Origin: Pseudomonadota bacterium
GTDB taxonomy: Bacteria; Pseudomonadota; Gammaproteobacteria; Steroidobacterales; Steroidobacteraceae
Assembly (NCBI GenBank): GCA_003242275.1
Contig: QGUX01000098.1
Span: 1-11,224, forward strand
DNA length: 11,224 bases
Reading direction: 5' to 3'
Part shown: piece after piece, positions 8,375 through 11,224 of the stretch
Layout: the number at the start of each line of letters is the position of its first letter
Numbering within the stretch: position 1 is the stretch's first letter
Notes under the pieces: model-generated
The model's input: the letters and a program-made list of their open reading frames with translations, nothing else
Told to the model about the DNA's origin: nothing
Databases searched by the model: none
Made by a program: the position numbers and the translations under genes

Positions 8375-8590
8375 CTACTTCTTCTTCGCCGCCGTCTTGC
8401 GCCTGGCCTTCGACCTGGATCCTGGCGCTGCGGCCGCCTCGGCCTTGCTCTTGCGTCGCAGGTCGGCCGCGTGGGCCCGCTTGTATGACTGGATGTCGCG
8501 GAACGTTCCATCGGCATTGCGCACGGCGTACAGCTTGGTGCCCTTCGAGCTGCGCAGCACCGTCCTGCGCGTTCCTTTCTTCGCTGCCAT
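8375..8590 (-). CDS. Small Lys/Arg-rich conserved protein of unknown function (71 aa)
   Basis: A 71-residue protein, strongly basic. Residues 1-8 are MAAKKGTR; a compact core about 9-52 contains SSKGTKLYAVRNADGTFRDI then QSYKRAHAADLRRKSKAE; the tail is Ala/Lys/Arg rich and ends RRKTAAKKK, like histone H1-type tails. I recognise the core as a conserved hypothetical family of proteobacteria but know of no assigned function. Charge and tail suggest nucleic-acid binding; this is inference. The start at 8590 is fixed by an AGGGGGG ribosome-binding site (8595-8601) four bases upstream; a longer in-frame extension to 8839 runs through the promoter region and is low in coding character. An extended -10 and a 10-bp palindrome lie 34-53 nt and 26-53 nt upstream respectively. 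A hairpin follows the stop. Expression is probably monocistronic with possible readthrough into the hydrolase gene. Confidence 0.82.
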   Translation of the reverse strand: MAAKKGTRRTVLRSSKGTKLYAVRNADGTFRDIQSYKRAHAADLRRKSKAEAAAAPGSRSKARRKTAAKKK

Positions 8591-8615
8591 GTGGCCCCCC
8601 TGTGAGGAAGTACTC

Positions 8616-8643
8616 CGCTGCCGAAAATAGCAGTTCGGCAGCG
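8616..8643. promoter_or_regulatory. Perfect 10-bp inverted repeat over the promoter of the 71-aa gene
   Basis: CGCTGCCGAA (8616-8625) and TTCGGCAGCG (8634-8643) are exact inverted copies separated by 8 bases. The right edge of the 71-residue gene lies 25 bases away and the predicted -10 sits in the spacer and left arm. That geometry fits an operator for a dimeric repressor. A stem-loop at the 5' end of a longer transcript from the minus strand is the alternative. Confidence 0.55.
8624..8632 (-). promoter_or_regulatory. Extended -10 for the 71-aa gene
   Basis: On the minus strand the site reads TGCTATTTT, that is TGn followed by TATTTT (4 of 6 to TATAAT). The start of transcription would fall near 8617 and leave a leader of about 27 nt with the ribosome-binding site. 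No -35 was found at the usual spacing, which an extended -10 can compensate. Confidence 0.42.
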
Positions 8644-8796
8644 CCGCGGCATGTTTCCGTGGTCCGTCTTCGGGCACGGTGATCGACAGGTTCGCGGGTC
8701 GAAATGTGGTGGCCAACCGGCTATCGCATGCGGTTCGGTGTTCCCGCCGCCGATGGAATAGGATGGATGCGGACGCCGGGGAACACGGGGGGCGAC

Positions 8797-9894
8797 ATGA
8801 CCAGCATCGAGGGCGCCGCGCGGCGCACACTGGCGACATGGCTGCTTTCGACCATGGCCGCGCTGTTGCCGGCGGGCCATGCGGTTGCAGGCGGCGAGGC
8901 GGGGCCGATCAGCCTGCGCGACCAGGGATTCTTCTGGGTGGGCGTGCGCACGACCGAGGTGCAGGTGTCCGGTGCTCCGGGCACGCCGGCGCGCGCGGGC
9001 CATGCCATCGAAGGGCAGATGTTCGTGGGCTTCCAGTTTCCCGCCGCGAAGCGCCATCCCTATCCACTGGTGCTGGTGCACGGCGGCGGCGGGCAGGCCA
9101 CCGACTGGATGGGCACGCCCGACGGCCGTGATGGCTGGCTCGACTACTTCCTCGCCGCCGGTTTCGACGTGTACTTCGTCGACCGGCCCGCGCATGGACG
9201 TTCTCCCAACCACCGCAACTATGGCGAGCAGCTCGGGGCGCCGCCCACGCTGGAGCAGATCGCGGGCTTCACCGCCGAGAGCAGGCAGTATCCCGGCGGC
9301 GGCCAGGCATCCAGCCCCGAGGTGAAGCAGCACACGGCCAGCTCCGAGCCCGGCCCCACGGTGTCGAACGCCATCCTGAAGGAGAACTTTGCCGAGCTGC
9401 TCGACCGCATCGGCCCGGCCATCATCGTCACGCATTCCAACGGCGGTCCGTCGGGCTGGCTGGCGATGGAGGCCCGGCCCGACAAGGTCAAGGGCGTGCT
9501 GGCCATCGAGCCCAACATGGGCATCGTCGATTTCCTCGCGCCGCTGATCACCTTCCAGCCGCCGCTGGTGCCCGGCGAGCGCATCGACACCGTGCAGCTG
9601 CCGCCCGAGCGCGAGGGCCTCGCACCCTGCCGCCTGCAACCCGACGGCAAGGTGCGCACGGTGCCGGCCTATGCGGGCAAGCCGGTACTGTTCGTGGTCG
9701 CGCCGTTGTCCTCGCGCTTCGCGCCCAGCGTGCACTGCTCGGTGCACCTGCTGAACCAGCTCGGCGCCAGCGCGAAGCTGGCGCGCCTGGAGGACCATGG
9801 CCTCCAGGGCAATGCGCACTTCATGAACGAGGAACTCAACAACGGGGAGATCGCGAGGAAGGTGTTCATTCCCTGGCTCGAGACCATCAGGTAG
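8797..9894 (+). CDS. Exported alpha/beta hydrolase, esterase-713-like
   Basis: A 365-residue protein with a Sec signal (ARRTLATWLLSTMAALLPAGHAVA, cleavage near residue 31). The start at 8797 has a GGGGGG ribosome-binding site (8787-8792) four bases upstream; in-frame ATGs at 8704 and 8767 would only add residues before the signal. The hydrolase core shows LVLVHGGGGQATDW (91-104, oxyanion segment), FVDRPAHGRSP (127-137), the nucleophile in THSNGG (212-217, Ser214), Glu238 in AIEPN and His341 in GNAHFM. The Ser-to-Glu spacing of 24 residues equals that of Alcaligenes esterase 713 (Ser206, Glu230 and His298 in its triad, as I recall), which uses Glu as the acid. The usual GxSxG has Thr at the first position. 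Substrate unknown; probably a periplasmic esterase or lactonase. Convergent with the PQQ-dehydrogenase-like gene. Confidence 0.87.
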   Translation: MTSIEGAARRTLATWLLSTMAALLPAGHAVAGGEAGPISLRDQGFFWVGVRTTEVQVSGAPGTPARAGHAIEGQMFVGFQFPAAKRHPYPLVLVHGGGGQATDWMGTPDGRDGWLDYFLAAGFDVYFVDRPAHGRSPNHRNYGEQLGAPPTLEQIAGFTAESRQYPGGGQASSPEVKQHTASSEPGPTVSNAILKENFAELLDRIGPAIIVTHSNGGPSGWLAMEARPDKVKGVLAIEPNMGIVDFLAPLITFQPPLVPGERIDTVQLPPEREGLAPCRLQPDGKVRTVPAYAGKPVLFVVAPLSSRFAPSVHCSVHLLNQLGASAKLARLEDHGLQGNAHFMNEELNNGEIARKVFIPWLETIR

Positions 9895-9936
9895 TCCACG
9901 GCCATGCCCGCTGGTGCGTGCACTGCCACGCCGCCG

Positions 9937-9953
9937 GCCGGGGCAATCCCGGC
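9937..9953. terminator. Short hairpin between convergent genes (weak terminator candidate)
   Basis: GCCGGG (9937-9942) and CCCGGC (9948-9953) pair around the 5-base loop GCAAT, midway in the 83-base gap between two convergent genes. No T-run follows on either strand, so only a weak call is justified. Confidence 0.3.
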
Positions 9954-9977
9954 ACCGAATCGCACCGCCGCACGGCT

Positions 9978-11207
9978 TCAGCGCACTGGTTCGATGCGCA
10001 GGATGGCGCCGTCTTCCATGTCGGTGGCCACGTAGAGGAGACCGTCGGGTCCCGCCTTCACGTCGCGGATGCGCTGGTTCAGGTCGGTGAGCAGCGACTC
10101 GCGGCGCAGCTCCTCGAGGTTTTCGTTCAGCACCACGCGGTCGATGCGGCCGGTGCCGGGAATCTCCCCGTAGCGCACGCCGGCCACGAACAGGTCGCCC
10201 TTCCACTTCGGCAGTGCATCGCCGTGGTAGAACGACAGGCCGGTCACCGAGATCGACGGCGTCCAGTACACCAGCGGCAGCTCGAAGCCCGCGTGGGTGG
10301 GCTCGTTGCCCTTCGATTGCCAGGGACCGGGATAGGTGCGGCCGAGGCTGACGACCGGCCAGCCATAGTTGGCACCGGGCTTGAGCAGGTTCACCTCGTC
10401 GCCGCCGTTCGGGCCCATCTCGGCGAGGAACACCTGTCCCGTCACCGCGTTCACCGTGAGGCCCAGCGTGGTGCGATGGCCCATGGTGTAGATCTCGGGG
10501 CGATGGCCCTCCCGGCCGACGAAGGGATTGTCGGCCGGTACCGAGCCGTCATCGTTCAGGCGCAGCACCTTGCCGGCCAGCGTGGCCGGGTCCTGCGCCG
10601 TGTCGGCCATGCCGCCGCTGAGGCCGATCCACAGCTTCGCGTCCGGCGTCATCGCCACCGATGCGGGCCCGCCGCTGATGTTCTCGCCCACCCAGACGTC
10701 GGTGACATCGTGCAGCGCACCCCGGTCGTAGCGCGCGCGAGCCACCGCGGTGGTGCGCCGGCTGCCGGGCTGCGGCTTGGTGTAGACGATGTACAGCCAG
10801 CCATTGCGCTGGAAGCGCGGATGCACCGCGATGCCCATGTAGCCATGCACCGCGGTGCCCACCGAAGGACCGTCCACGGCCTGCGGTCCGCCGGGGACGG
10901 GCAGCAGATCGGTGGTGCCCCTGGGCATGCGCTTGATCTGGCCGGAACGCTGCGCGACCAGCAGCTCGCCATCGGGCAGGAAGGTGAGCGCGTAGGGCCA
11001 GGGCAGGCGCGCGAGCACGGTGACGCGGATGTCCTGGCCTTCGCCGGTGCGGTAGGTGAAGGGACCTTCGGGCAGCGGTCGGACCAGTCCCGGCGGTGCC
11101 ACGGGTGCGGTGCCGGCATCGTTCATGGTGACGGCGCGCTGCGCGAACGCGCCGGCGGCCGGCAGGGCCAGTGCCGCAAGTCCCAGGACCAGACGCCGTG
11201 CATCCAT
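9978..11207 (-). CDS. Exported PQQ-dependent sugar dehydrogenase-like beta-propeller (Asd/sGDH family)
   Basis: A 409-residue protein with a Sec signal cleaved near AFA-Q (residue 22). Family landmarks run in order: WPYALTFLPDGELLVAQRSG (70-89), GYMGIAVHPRF (122-132), TLAGKVLRLNDDGSVPADNP (209-228), RPEIYTMGHRTTLGL (236-250), MGPNGGDEVNLLKPGANYGW (264-283), FYHGDALPKWKGDLFVAGVR (326-345) and a closing QRIRDVKAGPDGLLYVATD. The family oxidises aldoses in the periplasm using PQQ and Ca2+. Against E. coli-type Asd, the HFGGRL segment that carries the proposed catalytic His reads ISGGPA (178-183) here, EHGPRGGDE reads AEMGPNGGDE, and RNPQG reads RTTLG. PQQ use and sugar oxidation are therefore doubtful. 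The start at 11207 is followed by a normal signal peptide; only 17 bases upstream are visible, without a good Shine-Dalgarno, so promoter and neighbours are outside the window. Confidence 0.88.
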   Translation of the reverse strand: MDARRLVLGLAALALPAAGAFAQRAVTMNDAGTAPVAPPGLVRPLPEGPFTYRTGEGQDIRVTVLARLPWPYALTFLPDGELLVAQRSGQIKRMPRGTTDLLPVPGGPQAVDGPSVGTAVHGYMGIAVHPRFQRNGWLYIVYTKPQPGSRRTTAVARARYDRGALHDVTDVWVGENISGGPASVAMTPDAKLWIGLSGGMADTAQDPATLAGKVLRLNDDGSVPADNPFVGREGHRPEIYTMGHRTTLGLTVNAVTGQVFLAEMGPNGGDEVNLLKPGANYGWPVVSLGRTYPGPWQSKGNEPTHAGFELPLVYWTPSISVTGLSFYHGDALPKWKGDLFVAGVRYGEIPGTGRIDRVVLNENLEELRRESLLTDLNQRIRDVKAGPDGLLYVATDMEDGAILRIEPVR

Positions 11208-11224
11208 GGTCGTGTCTTTTTTAA

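Noticed and set aside
9901..9977. Short repeats and a GTGC-GT-GCAC inverted repeat in the convergent gap
   Set aside because: The loop is only two bases and the match is short, as expected by chance in GC-rich sequence.
8365..10206. Minus-strand open frame of 613 codons across the alpha/beta hydrolase
   Set aside because: It is antisense to the hydrolase, out of frame with the 71-residue gene and the PQQ propeller that it overlaps on its own strand, and shows no domain.

Overview
The window is high-GC proteobacterial DNA that is almost entirely coding: nine genes and no gene-free stretch above about 210 bases. Gene content (a secreted imelysin/di-heme cluster, lipoproteins, a Tat substrate, periplasmic enzymes) and a TATACT box placed so that the xth mRNA would be leaderless suggest a gammaproteobacterium, perhaps of the Xanthomonadales. 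That taxonomic placement is inference; a betaproteobacterium cannot be excluded. No tRNA, rRNA, CRISPR array, insertion sequence or phage gene was seen.

Region 1 (1-4542, minus strand) is a four-gene operon read right to left: an imelysin-like M75 protein with an intact GxHxxE motif, a COG3488-type di-heme c-type lipoprotein, a second imelysin-like lipoprotein whose motif is GLPALE, and a Tat-exported DUF1513 protein cut by the left edge. The reading frames overlap by 17, 4 and 1 nt. A good Fur-box-like palindrome (4505-4519) overlaps a plausible promoter 24 nt before the first gene, so the cluster is probably iron-repressed and acts in periplasmic iron handling.

Region 2 (4630-6668, plus strand) holds a secreted two-domain CE1/esterase-D-type esterase, divergent from the operon, followed by an ExoA/APE1-type exodeoxyribonuclease III whose start lies directly behind a -10 box. 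A GC-rich hairpin separates them.

Region 3 (6727-8590, minus strand) contains a large lipoprotein that appears to fuse a degenerate M14-carboxypeptidase-like domain to a GH105/GH88-type (YteR-like) alpha/alpha barrel. Upstream of it is a 71-residue Lys/Arg-rich protein whose extended -10 lies between the arms of a perfect 10-bp inverted repeat.

Region 4 (8797-11207) has an exported esterase-713-like alpha/beta hydrolase on the plus strand, convergent with an exported PQQ-sugar-dehydrogenase-like beta-propeller on the minus strand that lacks several expected active-site residues. Several gene ends carry GC-rich hairpins without a clear U-tract. The most notable points are the Fur-controlled imelysin/di-heme module with one degenerate imelysin, the lyase-like hydrolase fused to a dead peptidase-like domain, the palindrome over the promoter of the small basic protein, and the divergent PQQ-propeller active site.
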